Source: Temnothorax longispinosus (taxonomy: Eukaryota > Arthropoda > Insecta > Hymenoptera > Formicidae). From it: DNA of 64,000 nt. Numbering within the stretch: the first letter of the stretch is position 1; every line of letters begins with the position of its first letter. The position numbers and the translations under genes were made by a program. Below the pieces are notes generated by a model. It made no database searches. It was not told the origin of the DNA and was given only the letters and a program-made list of their open reading frames with translations. The stretch spans positions 24,719,205 through 24,783,204 of the forward strand of contig NC_092359.1 in the NCBI RefSeq assembly GCF_030848805.1, given 5' to 3'. Positions 23,823-36,336 of this stretch are shown one piece after another.

Positions 23823-24210
23823 CTTGTATCTTGCATGTTACAAATTTCTATTTCTTATTCAACTAAAAACATAGATATTCATGGAATTTCACGAGTCTTT
23901 CGTAAAAGGGTTAAAGTTCCAAGCACTTGGCAAATGATCGATAATGGCGAACAAATAGGCATAACGCGCTATACGTATATAGGCGAATGGCGGAGATGCG
24001 AAAACAAATCGATGGCGTGATAGAAAATATACGAATGCTGTTGTCGGTTATTATGTAGATTCATTGCACGATTATGTGCGTGCGTCTATACGTGTACGCG
24101 GAGTAACGGCATCCCGTAATTTGACAGGTTTTCTATAAAATTACGAGAGACGTAAAAAAGTTCCACGCAATCCGTCACAGAAATGCAAGTCATGCGTTTC
24201 TATTCGTTCG

Positions 24211-24240
24211 GGCTCGTTGGCTTAGTGGTCTCTCATGGAC
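24211..24240 (+). pseudogene. tRNA-Pro-like 5' fragment (A-box)
   Basis: GGCTCGTTGG followed by CTTAGTGG resembles the acceptor start and A-box of eukaryotic tRNA-Pro. The sequence diverges afterwards. No anticodon arm forms, and only a weak B-box-like GGTTCTTTGAA follows about 40 bases later. It is at most a decayed tRNA or tRNA-derived SINE head and may be chance. Confidence 0.2.
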
Positions 24241-25330
24241 CATCCAGACTTTTGATAGTGGTTCTTTGAATGACAATGGGCAGAAGAGAGAGAAACGAAG
24301 TAGGATTTGTGCATTGTCGGGGACCGAGTTGCGATAAAATTCGCATCGCGCGACGCACATTGTGCTTACTCTCTCGGTCGTGGATCGGTTTCCGATGTTG
24401 ATAGATGCTTTTTCCGGCTACGGTTTAGATTAATCAAAACAACAGTGCTTTCAATGTCGAAATAATCGGCCCGAGCGGTAGATATTAATTTCGCAGGGAA
24501 TAATGGGCTATAAACCGCGCCGCCGAATTATTGAATTTTCAAAGTACTCATGTACTACGTTCAGTGACAAATAATTAATCAGGATTTATAAACCGGCCAC
24601 GCGGAAATTACGCATCGTTCGATTCGGCACAACGATGCCGGTTCGCCAGCGTTCATTAAATCATCGTCGATCGATCAATCGGCGAATTACGTGCGTTACA
24701 ATAATACGCCGACGACATCTCGTCGCTGTCATATCATGACCATTCGCGGCAAATTGAATTATAATTTATAATAAACGACAAAGTCTCCTACGAAGCGCGA
24801 CGTAGACTAGTAGTTTCCATTTAGGAACAAAGTTTCTAGGATCTAATGTAATGAATGATCATGCAGTTACCTAATACTCCATATATACAGTCTCATAGAT
24901 ACTTCGCAATTAATGTCACAGATCTGTCTTTAAAATCTATAATTAAAATTCCATACTTTTTATCTTTCATTTACGAGTTCTCTCAATAAATAAAATTGCT
25001 TGCTATGGCAAATTATAAATTATTTATAATAATATAATATAATCATATTTCCTTGATTACCTATTATATATCGGGAAAAAAAAATGTCGCGAGACATTTC
25101 TATCCAGATTGAGCGTACAGAAGCTAATAATGGGAGAACGAGATTGCCGCCTGTCGCAAAGAAATTCTGCGAATCTCTTTGCGGCCCCATCATTATTCTA
25201 TTCTCAGTTTGGAATCGTCCCCGCTCGAGGGAGGTTCTTCTTTCACGGCGGGCTCTCTTGCAGGCGCAGCCTGCTGTGAAATTGAAAAATTTTCGCGCGT
25301 TCTGCGTGGCTTCTGCAGACGAGTCACCCG

Positions 25331-25360
25331 GCGTGTGTGTGCGTGCGTGTGCGTGTGCGC
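25331..25360. repeat. Alternating GT/GC run
   Basis: Thirty bases of strictly alternating purine and pyrimidine (GCGTGTGTGTGCGTGCG and so on), a classical Z-DNA-prone sequence. Confidence 0.8.
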
Positions 25361-25716
25361 AGACTGCCGGGTTACCGGTTAGGCTTTGAGACCCACCAAA
25401 CAGACCGGAAAATATGCAGGCTGCATAATTCAGCATAGGCGCGCGTATACGTGTGCGCGCGTGTGCCTGTGCCTGTGCTTGTGCACCGTGCACATATGTG
25501 CGCGCACGAGACGTTCACGGTTATCAGCCCCCGCGAAGTGATACCTCCACGTTCGTCTCTTCCTTCCGTTTCGCCGTATGCGTTCGAGACGCGCCGCGCA
25601 CTTCTTTTGTCACCGTCATCGCGTGGACATTGCCAAATTATAAGTTTTCCATGCGGCGAACGGACGCGGGACATCGAGGTCGACTGCCTTCTTGCTGGCT
25701 GTATAATAATCGTATC

Positions 25717-25745
25717 GATCGGGATCGGGATCGGGATCGGGATCG
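25717..25745 (+). repeat. GATCGG hexanucleotide repeat
   Basis: Four full tandem copies of GATCGG plus a partial copy. It contains the GATC palindrome at every repeat and would encode Asp-Arg repeats in one frame. Confidence 0.9.
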
Positions 25746-25900
25746 TACGACGTACGTCGAGGTCGAAATAGCAGCTGCGCCGCGCCGTCTTTTAGCCGCG
25801 GTGTACTCGATTAACTCTTCGCGATGCACACGCGATGTATCCGGCGCATCGCAACACAGCGAAACTTTATTGCGTTCTCTCACTGGAAGAATTGGCAAAT

Positions 25901-28210
25901 TAATACAATTGATAGGAATTTGTTCGGCGAATTTTTTTTCGTAATTTCCCGTTTGTTCGTGATTTTCGAAATTTTCAACGTGCGAGCGCTATTTTTGCCT
26001 CTTTCACACATGCAAAAAAGTATCATTGCTATTATGAAATGTTTAAAATGTTTTTCATATTGCATATAACATTTTAACGTAATTCGATTATAGTTTGATA
26101 ATGGAAATGTTTGACCTACATTAATTATAGCTACGCGCGTTATAATTTTGAATGAAAACTTTTGTGAAGATTGAAATAAAGTATATATTGAGAAAAATTT
26201 ACTTACACAATGCTTTTTACGAGATACTTTTGCAATCAGGTAACCTATATAATACCGACTACTGAGTGAAACTGAACGCCGAAGGCCGTCGTTTCTCCGC
26301 ATGAAACTATTATAGTATCTTAAATTTAGCGACATTTGTATATCATATTACATATATGTTATACTCTCGTCTATTTTTCTCTCACAAAAGTAAATTTTAG
26401 ACTCGTGATAGGAGATTCCATGGACCATATTTAAATTTCTCTTCGCAAATTTTAAACTGAAATTTCTTTAACAAAATTGGGAGGATTATTGGCCATTGCT
26501 TTTTTATTTTTAATACTTAATTATTTTTTTATAATAAAACCTTATTTAGAAACTTTATAAAACTGATATTAAATTAAACTGAATCGAATTTTTAAATTAT
26601 TTGTATATAATTTAAATTTGCGTCAAATTTTAAAACAATGTAATTAATAAATCCGTGCAATTTTTACTAAAACGAAATCTATGATTTATACACGTGCGTC
26701 ATTGTGAAGAATCATTCTTATGCAATATATGTATATAAGTTGTGAGCGCGTGACAGTTAATAAAAATTTAACGTAAAAGCGTGACGCAGATATCGAACAT
26801 CGTCGTTGAGGAGGGTCAGAGTCCTTGTGTGCACTTCGGGTACGATATTTTCAGGCCGGACAGTAAGCATATAAATGTTTGGTGTTGCTGGTTGTTGATT
26901 CGAGACAAGCGATTGCGGGTCACTCACCGAATATGAGTGAGCGTCGATCGTCGATCCTCGAGAGCGAGTATCGAGATTGGTCAACTTATTTTGTTCCGAT
27001 AGCATCTCGATCATCGCTATGTGATCAATACAAAAACGAACAAGCAGTAGCAAGCATCAGACGATTTATTTAACGAATTATCAGAAATGAGCTATGCTTA
27101 ATTAATTTTGCTCTTACGTATAATAAATTTTGCCTTCTGTTTTGGAATTCGGTTTTTCAAGTTGCAAATTTTTTATTTAAATCCAAGGATTTTGTTAATT
27201 AATTGCGTTTTCATTGCTTTGTCTACAGAAGGGGTTCCGCTTCAAGTACATTTAGTTTTTATGAGTCTTTTTAATAAATTTGATTATTTTTCTCGGCTAC
27301 GTTGATTATGATAGAAATTTGTTTGATCCTAACAGTATAATCATCTTATAGTTTAAAGAAGTTATAATTAGGTACTAGAAGATACATCATAGTTATGAGC
27401 ATCGAATATTAATAGATAAAAATGTGATTAATCTTTGTAAAATTGCTCACATCTAAGATACTTAAGAAAACTCTTTATATACAACTATACAGTAATTACG
27501 TCCATAATTAATTATAGTAATTATTCACATGTCTCATTACGTTAGCGTCTCGAAGTCTGAAGAACTCGTTTCAACATGCAACGAGTTGCGCGGAGTTATT
27601 CTGGTTACAGTTCGTTTCGGTCGTTTCAATTCCGACACAGGATATACGTGCGAAACGGAGGAATGGAAAAAAAAAACACAACGAGATTCAACCGCGTGTA
27701 AACCACTCATCGTCGACCATACTTAACGATAAAAGTGTACCGCGTCAATGACCTTGTATACATACGTACGGGTTAAAAGCCAAGCTTACACTGCGAATAA
27801 AACGTGTCGAAAAGCGTCGGATTTCGGAAATTGGTCCATCGCTGGACGCGACACCAGCAATACCGATTATTTGTCGATATCAAATGGTTTATCAACCTTC
27901 CATATGCATTTCGTGTATTAAAACTCAGTGTGTGTGCTTTGATAGTAAAAATTTTATGAGAAATGACAGGATAGTTTAATAGATTTTTTAAATAGCACCA
28001 AGACAATTTGTAAGTTGTAGATGTGATAAATTTTGATAGAGATGCAATTCTGATAAAATCGTGAGATACCTACTCACTTTATTTTACAAAATAATTTAGA
28101 ACTAATTGTAAAAATCAAATAAGAAATTTTAAAACGTTTTCTCGTTAAGTGTGAAAAGATAATAAATTCGTATTGATGTATACAGATTAAAGTTTTACGT
28201 ATGTGTAATA
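25901..28210. other. AT-rich non-coding stretch
   Basis: AT-rich with short balanced patches (26750-27020 and 27530-27880). The open frame at 27529-27726 on the plus strand has no family match by eye and no donor. Nothing else is seen. Confidence 0.4.
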
Positions 28211-28214
28211 AAAC

Positions 28215-28261
28215 TTTCTCTCTCTCTCTCTCCCCCTTCTCTCTATCTCTTTCCTTTTCTT
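28215..28261 (+). repeat. CT-rich microsatellite
   Basis: (TC)n followed by C- and T-rich variants. On the minus strand it is a GA tract directly downstream of the minus-strand candidate exon at 28262. Confidence 0.85.
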
Positions 28262-28497
28262 TCAAAAACGCGCATCGCGAGTGCGAGCATTACGCAAAAT
28301 AACGTTAACGATAATTATCGGTAGCGCGAGCGTGATACCGTAACGCGTTACTGTATCGCGTCGTAAAAATGTTGCGATAGCATCGGCGTGAAATAGCCGC
28401 GTATTATCCGGCGATCCCACGCACGAACGCACTGCGTCTCGATTCTCGATTACTCGCAAGCTCCTCCGCACGCGATGATTCTCCTCGAAATTGCAAA
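28262..28497 (-). CDS. Candidate coding exon, minus strand (hypothetical)
   Basis: On the minus strand an acceptor (GAATGTTTCAG) ends just before 28497. One frame is then open for about 77 codons to a TGA at the left end. The peptide has a charged first half (FEENHRVRRSLRVIENRDAV) and a hydrophobic segment near the C-terminus (GITLALPIIIVNVIL) that could span a membrane. No family is recognised. It may be a fragment of a membrane protein gene, a decayed gene, or a chance frame in a CpG-rich patch. Confidence 0.2.
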
Positions 28498-28510
28498 CTG
28501 AAACATTCAC

Positions 28511-30200
28511 GGCTATTCATCAGCAAACAGCGACGGATTTACCGATAAAGACACTATTCTCACTGGCGTTGGTTAACGTTAACGGTGGTTTAATTGATTC
28601 CCGGAGAATCACTTAAGTCTCAATTAACTTTAACTAATGCTTATGGCAATAGACAGTAATCTCTAGGCGATGCTTTTCAGATTTCGACTGTTTCAAATTT
28701 GTAGCATAAATTTATAATCATCAGTTTCCTGAAAGCTTGCAGTTATTTTAGTAAATAATTGGTATTAGTAATTTAGTAAATTTTGGGACCCTCACACACA
28801 GTAAAAAAGAACCTCGCCTAAAATGGATCATTAACATACAATATCGTGGCCTAAAACGCCTTAATAAAAGCGAGATTCTTTATAATTAAAATCTTCAGCT
28901 AATTAGATACTGACATACATGACTATTGTTTCTAAGCTGCTTTGAGAGAAGAAAATTTTTTTTTTATATTATGTTATTAAAGATATTTGAATAAATAAAT
29001 TCTCCACTAAAATTTCCAGATATATTTTCCCACGAACCGTCGGTTTTTCGCAATTAGTCGTGATAACAGTGATCTCGATTTCATCTCGCTGCGAATTAGT
29101 AAGCGCAGATCTCCATATCGCATGAAACTTGCGAGGATTTAAATAAATATTAACCTCAAGTACATTTAAAATATTTCTCATGTCCGTCGGTTTAATGAAA
29201 AGCTTACGCGCGATTCTTCCGTCAATTCTGTTCGACATTTTTTCACGGCAAAGCGATAAAGTCAACGCGCAGTATGGTAAATACATATGGAAGAAAAGCA
29301 AATACCAACTGTTACGCGGCGTCTAGGTTTTGCATTAAGCCAAATTATGTCAATATTAACTTACAAGAAGTTGTGCCAACATCAGTTGAATCGGGCTATC
29401 TTTGTATGTCAATATATCGAAATGTAGACTTATATTTACGTTACATCATTCTATAATTAAAAGTATCGATGTGCAAAATATCCAAATTTCAATAGAAAAA
29501 CGATATCTGTATTACATATTTTTTCCCGTATTATTAATATGTTTCAATTTGAACCTATTGAACGTAATGTATTTAAATTTTTTCACATTTTACATTTTAT
29601 TAAAATAATTTTGTATCTGTATTATTATAAAATATGAAACTCGTGAAAAATAAATAAAAAGACATAAATTTAAAATTTTTTAAGTACGCTCTTTTATCGG
29701 TTTGGCAAATAAAATGATAGAAAACATGAAAAATAATATTTTATAATAGAATTTGATGTAATATTGTTAGCCTGTTTATGTAAATACTTTTCATTTAGCA
29801 TATTCTATATTATAATTTTTCCTTTTTTATGTTTTTTTAAATGATAAAAACATACTAATATACATTTTTTGCAATTTGATAATTCTTTATTCTTGCAATT
29901 ATCACATTGAGCCGAATACAATTAAGATCAATTTTCGTGGTATTGCGTTTAATTAGGAACATATAAGATACTTTATACAAAAAATTTATCGTTGAGCATG
30001 TATGTATATTGAGTATATACTTGATTGTCTCATTTAATACTTTGTATTTTACATTTAATATTTGAGTTTCTCTCGCGCATACTTTGACAGATTTTCAATG
30101 AGAGTTAACAAAATTCATTTTAATTGATTTAAACAGAAATTGCATAAACCAAATATGCACGCTGTAAAATTTTAGTCATTTGAAATTTAATACTTTCTCG
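28511..30200. other. AT-rich non-coding stretch
   Basis: AT-rich, with stops in all frames apart from short non-diagnostic frames. No feature is seen. Confidence 0.5.
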
Positions 30201-30640
30201 CGAGTCAATTTCCGTCGTGCACAAGGAGGCCTGGCACTCGGTGCCACCACTGCCGGGACTGTACCGTATATTACGCGTCAGACAATTATTATGCCAGAAG
30301 TGGCCACGCAACCTCGTACCTCGTAAGGAAGGTTCGGGCCGGATGCGGTACGGCGAAAGTTTCGTCCGTGAACAAAATTGCGCGCGTGGCGCGTCGGGCC
30401 GCCCCTGTGAGAAGGCCTAACGGACGATTTTGGGGTAGGTCGCGTTGGGCCGAACGTCCATACCGGCCTCTCTCGAAGGGGGAACCGCAATGATGTCGAG
30501 TGAGCGAGAGAAAGAGAGAGAAATGCGAGAATTTGCGGCGAAAGTTTTGTCGAAGCATGCGGCTATGGGTGTGCGTGCGGGATGATGATGTTATGCGAGT
30601 CGTTTCGCATGCCGCACTCCCCGTTTTGCTCCCGAGTTAA
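30201..30640. other. CpG-rich island, coding status unclear
   Basis: GC-rich island with a cluster of overlapping open frames. Minus-strand frames read protein-like peptides (for example RAILFTDETFAVPHPARTF at about 30380-30320) and contain a possible donor, GTACGAG. No frame carries both an acceptor and a donor of good quality, and frames on the plus strand are open too. It is a candidate exon cluster or regulatory island. Confidence 0.3.
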
Positions 30641-31930
30641 TATCGCTAAATCAGTTGGTTATTGTTCTAGTACCTCGCAGAAAAAAATGATTACTTTCTA
30701 GCTGCGATTTCATTTCGGCATGAAATTTTGTCGTTGTGAGTTTATTTTTGATTTTGGCGTGGCTGTTGGCGAGGCATTAAAATAATTTGCATATGTATTT
30801 TTAGTGTGTTGTGCATTAATAAGATATTTGAATAAATATAAAAAGTAATAAAAATGTAAAAAAGATAAATGAGAGAAAAGAGAATAGAATCGAGATGTAT
30901 ATACAAGAGAATATAGTACAGTGCTCGAAAAATTGAATGTAAGTTTACAAACTATTACAGCAAACACACACTTAATTTCAATTGTTATTAAAGCTTCACG
31001 TATGACCACATTTTTGTTGATTACAAAAAGTTATCGTTAAATTTATCAGAAATTAAATGCTTCTGACAGTTGATACTCTTCTTATAAAATATCTCGTGTA
31101 AAGTTCGAAATACAAACCATAAGGAAACAATCAAACAACAGCAAATACTGTTATGCACACTCTTTTATTGTCGTTTATTCGCTAAATATTTTTCCTATTC
31201 CAATACTTAGTGAATTATTTTAAATGTGCCGCGTGTACATTGTAGTGTAACACGGACATGTGGGTATTTGGTCGCGCTTGTGACTGGCCATTGAAACGTT
31301 GCATAAAAAATTGACGAGTGAGGTCCGGCGCGGTCGATTGCAATGAGAAGAGAATAATCAAACCGAACAACGCGCGGTGCGAAGCCTCGTTCGCTCGCAG
31401 CCTAAAATAGGACGCATTGCAACAGCCTTTTTTCCGCCGCGGATCGATAATCCGCCGTGCAACAGCTTAACCTTCCACGCCGCGAGTGACACAACGAACG
31501 AGAAGAGAATTTCTTAGTATGAAACTAGGAATTAACTTATAGCGCGTATAGTTAGTCGCTACCTTACTTATGCTGTTTCGTAGTTACCTCGAAATCGATT
31601 ATCGTACGTATGCGACATTGTATCGCCGACAAAGAAAATGCGAATTGATAGTTGAGGATTAAATGTTAAAAGATACACGAAAGTTTAAAATGAAAAACAA
31701 TGTTTCAATTAGTATTTGATTTAATCAATAGAGATTATAGATTAATCACTTCTCCAATATATGTACTGATATTTTCCTCTTAGAATAAAAATTTCATATA
31801 TAAAATTAACTAATTCAATAAATTAAGATTAAATAGAAATTTAATGTAGTCAGCGCGATTTAAGCAGCGTCCATCGACACGTCAATTACATTCTAGATGA
31901 CTAAACGCGAGATAATGTTCGAGCGATCAA
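30641..31930. other. AT-rich stretch with small CpG patch
   Basis: AT-rich apart from a CpG-richer patch at about 31240-31500 with no usable frame. No gene is seen. Confidence 0.45.
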
Positions 31931-33250
31931 AGTGAGAGACGCCTAATTTGCATAGCGGCTTTGCGGCAGGATCGTCGAAGGACTCGTCGTACTTTTTTGG
32001 CACACGTCGCGCAACATTATATAAGTCAGCCGGAAAATTCAGCGGACGCTAGCTCTTCGAGTTTCAATGTATTTTCCTTTCCCTCATTTACTTGGGTAAC
32101 GTTTCTACCGCGAATCCGTCTTCTTTCGCTCCTCCTGCTCCTACGCCTTCTCCTTTCCGCCGTTGGTTGAGATATTTCCAACGCGTAATGTAATCCGCTT
32201 TACCTCGGCTGTGTGCCGCGCGGTTGACATATTTTTTCCTCCCTTCGTCGTCTAAAGTACGTATGCTGCCATACAATGTTCTAAGGAGTCTTTCCCGCTT
32301 TTTCTTTCCGCCCGGTAATACCGTGCCGGCGAATGTAACGCAATATTTTCATTGCGCTCTTTGCTCGCGGCTACGGAAATGAATATCGTCTCTTTGCCGA
32401 TATTAAAGTCAAATCAGCGGGAAAACGTCGGGCTAATATTACCATTCCCAACGAGTCGTTTGATGCGGGGAAAAAAGGCCGTTCTGGCGGTGCGATGAGC
32501 TTTACCTTCTCCGGATGTTCCCGCGGACGCGCTGATTCGTCGTCCTAGCTCTCGTTCTATCTCGCGCGCTGTGATATCGGAGAGAAATTAGAACGGTTTT
32601 GTACGAATAACGAACATTACCGTATCTCACATTGGAGCCTCGATCGGACATTTCTTTATAATTTTGTTACCAAAGAATTGAATATTATTAAAGCATCTGC
32701 AATATGGTTTAGAGTAACTTATCTCTGATCTAGAATAACGTTTCTCTGTGTCTGTGGCCCGTTTATCATTCGGCTTCAACGCGGTATGTGTATCGCTCAA
32801 TTCCGTCCGTACAAGAGCGGCTTTACGCGCAACGGAAAGGCGAAACTCTTCGGCGATTCTCCTCTTCTCGGTGCGCCAGAGCCTCGCCGCGCGTAATTGT
32901 GTACCTTGCGCTCTTCGATCAACGTCCGGTAACGAGTTGACATACCGCGCAAAAACGCGGATCGATAGCGTGTGCATTGCGGCCGTGTGTCCATCCGTTA
33001 CGATCGCGTGTATACGTGCGTGTATGTAAGTACGTGTGAACGTGAGCACGCGCGCGCGCGCGTCTCTGCTACGCGTATACGTGTGGTGCAGTCGCAGACG
33101 GGCACCACCCGCTGCAGGCGGTCGCTAACGCGGGTACATGAGTGCGAGCACGCGACTGAATTTCGCGGAGCGATAAGCTTTCGGCGAAGAGGACATTTTA
33201 GCCGATGGCAAGCGGGCGAGTTCCTGGAACGGACTCTCAGAAATTAATTT
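31931..33250. other. CpG-rich mixed island
   Basis: Balanced to GC-rich sequence over 1.3 kb with open frames on both strands (largest about 140 codons, minus strand, 33049 down to 32627). The peptides are Arg-rich with no domain. A GT/GC alternating run ends in (CG)n at about 33048-33062. There are no paired splice sites that I trust. It is possibly a promoter or enhancer island. Confidence 0.35.
33048..33062. repeat. (CG)n run in alternating GT/GC sequence
   Basis: A short pure CG dinucleotide run follows about 45 bases of GTGTATACGTG-type alternating sequence. It is Z-DNA-prone. Confidence 0.8.
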
Positions 33251-33332
33251 CGCTTTTAGGCTTCCCAATACACCGCTATATGCGATTTCCGTCGTGGAGA
33301 ATAGAATCTTGATATCTCGCAATCTAAAGTAA

Positions 33333-33466
33333 AAGTATAGAGACTTCTTTCCCAAGAAAGAAAAATATGGTTTTCGCTCTCCGACAACACCTTCTTGACA
33401 TATCACGAATTTCACATCTACGAGTAAAAACGCATTCAAGAAATTAGTCGAATAAAATCTATTTTA
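33333..33466 (+). repeat. Dispersed direct repeat, copy 1
   Basis: About 130 bases match 34452-34576 in the same orientation. The shared blocks include CCAAGAAAGAAAAA, GACATATCACGAATTTCAC and AAAATCTATTT-like ends, with scattered substitutions between them. No coding function is evident. It is probably one copy of an interspersed repeat family that is abundant elsewhere in the genome. Confidence 0.7.
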
Positions 33467-34451
33467 TCTCCACGCTTTATTCTTCTATCCAAAAATTTTG
33501 CAAGAAAAAACAACTTTTTCTTGTTTAAAGAAAGAACACCCTTAAACATGGCTTCCTATTTTAGTGTTATAACCCGACATAATGGGGCATCATCGTCGAC
33601 GCGCCGGAAACGCTGTTGTGCCGCGTGTTTACATCGGAACTAATTCGCATTATACGGAAATCTGTCGTCGAACCTTATGATACTATTTTTTATCTTGCCA
33701 GCACTTTGCATCACGCCGCCGGCCGTTGTTTACGTAATAAACATTCTTCTTCGTGATAAAGAGCGCGCTTAGGCGGGCGGAAGAGGTTTCTTTCAGGGCG
33801 TTTCTTCGGAGAACACGAGGTTTCGAGGTGGGAAGGTACTTTGTCTTTGCACCATCGCGCGTGCAGTGTTGGATGCTATGGCGTGAAGATCTTTTTTTTT
33901 ATAAATCGCTTTTATAGCCTGCTATCAGGTCGCTGTATAAATAATATCCATTTATCCCCCGCAACGCTAATATTTACAGCGAGTTTATTTACACCTTTTT
34001 TCGCTTAAGCACCTATAATGCTACTAATACCCAGATAGAGTATAACCTACTAATTATCCAATATTTTTTAATAATACTTGTCGCATTAATTAAACATATG
34101 TATTATCAATGAGACGACTCGTCCAATTAAATTTGTTACATCCTTGGAGTTGTTATATCCTTGAATATAATTTTTATAGACTATATACAATTTCTACTCG
34201 TATTACACATAACAAATTTAACTTGGTGCGTCAAATCATTTTATAGGATTGCAATCTTCGGTGCCAGCGAGAGAGTCTCGTATGAAAAAACAAATAATGT
34301 GGTTAATAAAACGTAAACGTAAGCAAGGGGAGCAAGGTTGTATCAAATACTTTCTTCCTCGTATGACCAAAAGATGATGCATAATTTGTGCTCACGTAAC
34401 TTTTGTTTCTTTCTCTAATTATCTTATAGTCACGCTCACCGAGATGGGGAA
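33467..34451. other. Non-coding interval between the two repeat copies
   Basis: The first half is mixed (a CpG patch at about 33590-33880) and the second half is AT-rich. No gene is seen. If the two flanking repeats belong to one element, this is its interior, but no transposase or polymerase motif is visible. Confidence 0.35.
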
Positions 34452-34576
34452 AAGCAGAAACTTTTCCAAGAAAGAAAAAGACAGTTTTTGCTCCCCGACA
34501 GCACCTTCTCTCGACATATCACGAATTTCACGTCTATGAACAAACGCGTTCAACAAAATCGTCGAATGAAATCTAT
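34452..34576 (+). repeat. Dispersed direct repeat, copy 2
   Basis: Second copy of the repeat at 33333-33466, in the same orientation, sharing CCAAGAAAGAAAAA and GACATATCACGAATTTCAC exactly and roughly four of five bases overall by eye. The spacing between copies is about 1.1 kb. Confidence 0.7.
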
Positions 34577-36336
34577 TTCAATTAGAAAACAAATCTACAT
34601 ATTTCGGGAAGTATTGCATGTGCCCTCATATTCGACACTCGCTACTAAATTCTTAAATTATTCTTCGTTATTATCAATGTGATATGAAAAAAGTTAACGG
34701 AGATTTTCAGTTGCATAATTGATACAGCTTAAGTCTATGTCATGCTATTTGCATAAGAACAACTTTAATTAATGCGGTGTCTATGTTCCACAAATTTAAA
34801 ATGTTACAGAATCTATAAGCATCTAAAATATCTACCTTAAAAGTGTTAAAACATTACCTGAAACTACTTTTGATATTAAAATAAACGGATTACTACGCGT
34901 CTGAGATTTTGTTTAATTTTGTTTAGGGTTTAAAATACGTGCGGAGAATCTTCGAATATCTAGTTAATCTCGAAGTAATTTTCGAACAGAAGCTGCCGAG
35001 CTATAATAAAGCAAGGCAATTGTTATCGTTACGTTGGAATTAGATAATCGGAGACAATACTTTTACAAAATTCGTTCAAATTGCATGTCTTAGAGGGGTA
35101 TTTGAAAAATTTCGATTGTTTACGAGATAGAAGCAAAGCGGATGTCGCGTTACTGGGTCGCTTACGCGTAGCACGCGCGCTATCGATTTGGTTTCCTTGC
35201 AGCAGGATGACAACCTAGGGTAACCTAGCACGTTAATCGTGTGTATGTATATGTACGTATAGAGGCAGGTTCGCAGGCTAGGTTACGGTGAATCGGCATG
35301 CAGGATTAGTCACGAGCAAGCTTGCCTCTGGGTAATGACAGCTGCTACCAGTATGCGCTATTCTAGTCATCAACCGCAACTATCAACGCCTTCAACCACC
35401 ACCGTCGGGTAACAGTTGTTGTCGAGACCTAACTTCGTGGATAATGAATCCGCTGAACAATGTCGAAAATTTGTTTCTAATGTCGTTTGTTCGTGTCTGA
35501 AAGATATAGAGATACCGGCCTAATTTTTACATGCACCTCGCGTGTGATCGTTCATATTTTATATATAATATACATTTTTTTTTACATATTTTGGTCTGTA
35601 GAAAAAAATATAAATTAATATAAAAAACGGCACATTACAATAAGTAACATTATTACAATAAGTAACTAATTTGATTTTACTTTATTTATACTTAAATGTC
35701 CTCAATTTTTATCTAAAAGTTTTCTCACTGCTGCCAAAATGGTTCTTTGTTTCATTTTCTCAACGCACTTTGCCAGAGAGTAGTCTAATTTTCAACTAGT
35801 CTCTAACTGATCACATGTTCGACGTTGCTTGCGTTAACTTCAGGACCTAGAGCACTTACGGCAGTTGTGCCAATGGCGCGAAGGAACTCTTTAAATCTTT
35901 CCTTTTTCCCTCGCTTGCACCTCGATTATTCACTCGATGGCACGGCTCTTCGGTTTTGAAGCTGTAATTTAGCGCAGTTTCGACATCGTGTAATGGAGGA
36001 GAGATTCACCTACCGCACTTGGCGAGCAAGCGTCCACTGAGAGGACGATAGATGCGCCACCAAATTGAGCTTAGCAAGTTGCTAAAGAGCCAAATCGAGA
36101 GAAGAAAGCTAATATCGCGTCACGCCGCAAGCTCGAAAACTAATAGGGAAAGATAGCTACTAGTTGCAACCAAAGTAAATTATGTGCGTGCGTGCGATTA
36201 ACGAGACTTCCTGGCATAACTAGATAAGTCCATTTTCCTCTTCTATATATTTCTTCTTATATATATATAAATTTCGCTTAAATTATAAAATTAGAACTAA
36301 CTTCTTCAGAATATTGCGCACAAAGTACATTGGTAT
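34577..36336. other. AT-rich to mixed non-coding stretch
   Basis: AT-rich flanks surround a mixed patch at about 35100-35460 that contains a 10-bp inverted repeat (GTAACCTAGC at 35220-35229 and its complement at 35277-35286). No reading frame has support. Confidence 0.4.

Larger units (their letters stand above)
21890..25080. other. Mostly AT-rich stretch, possible intron
   Basis: Apart from the tandem duplication (22643), the fold-back (23663) and the tRNA-like scrap (24211) listed separately, I see no gene. A mixed-composition, CpG-containing patch at about 24300-24780 resembles conserved non-coding DNA. If the gene model at 20.7-21.9 kb is right, this is its second intron. Confidence 0.4.
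25081..25900. other. CpG-rich island with alternating GT/GC runs
   Basis: A CpG-dense block with long alternating purine-pyrimidine runs at 25331-25360 and about 25440-25508 and a hexanucleotide repeat at 25717-25745. Several frames are open on both strands, partly because the dinucleotide runs translate to Val/Cys/Arg/Ala repeats. No exon can be chosen. A promoter or enhancer island is the simplest reading. Confidence 0.4.

Noticed and set aside
25453..25944. 163-codon frame with an Asp-Arg repeat
   Set aside because: The Asp-Arg repeat is the GATCGG hexanucleotide array and the Cys/Ala/Arg run is the GT/GC array. No domain is present.
30320..30400. Minus-strand peptide with ILFTDE, reminiscent of the catalytic region of Tc1/mariner-type transposases
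   Set aside because: Only a six-residue resemblance. The flanking residues do not fit the family, and no inverted terminal repeats or second catalytic region were found nearby.
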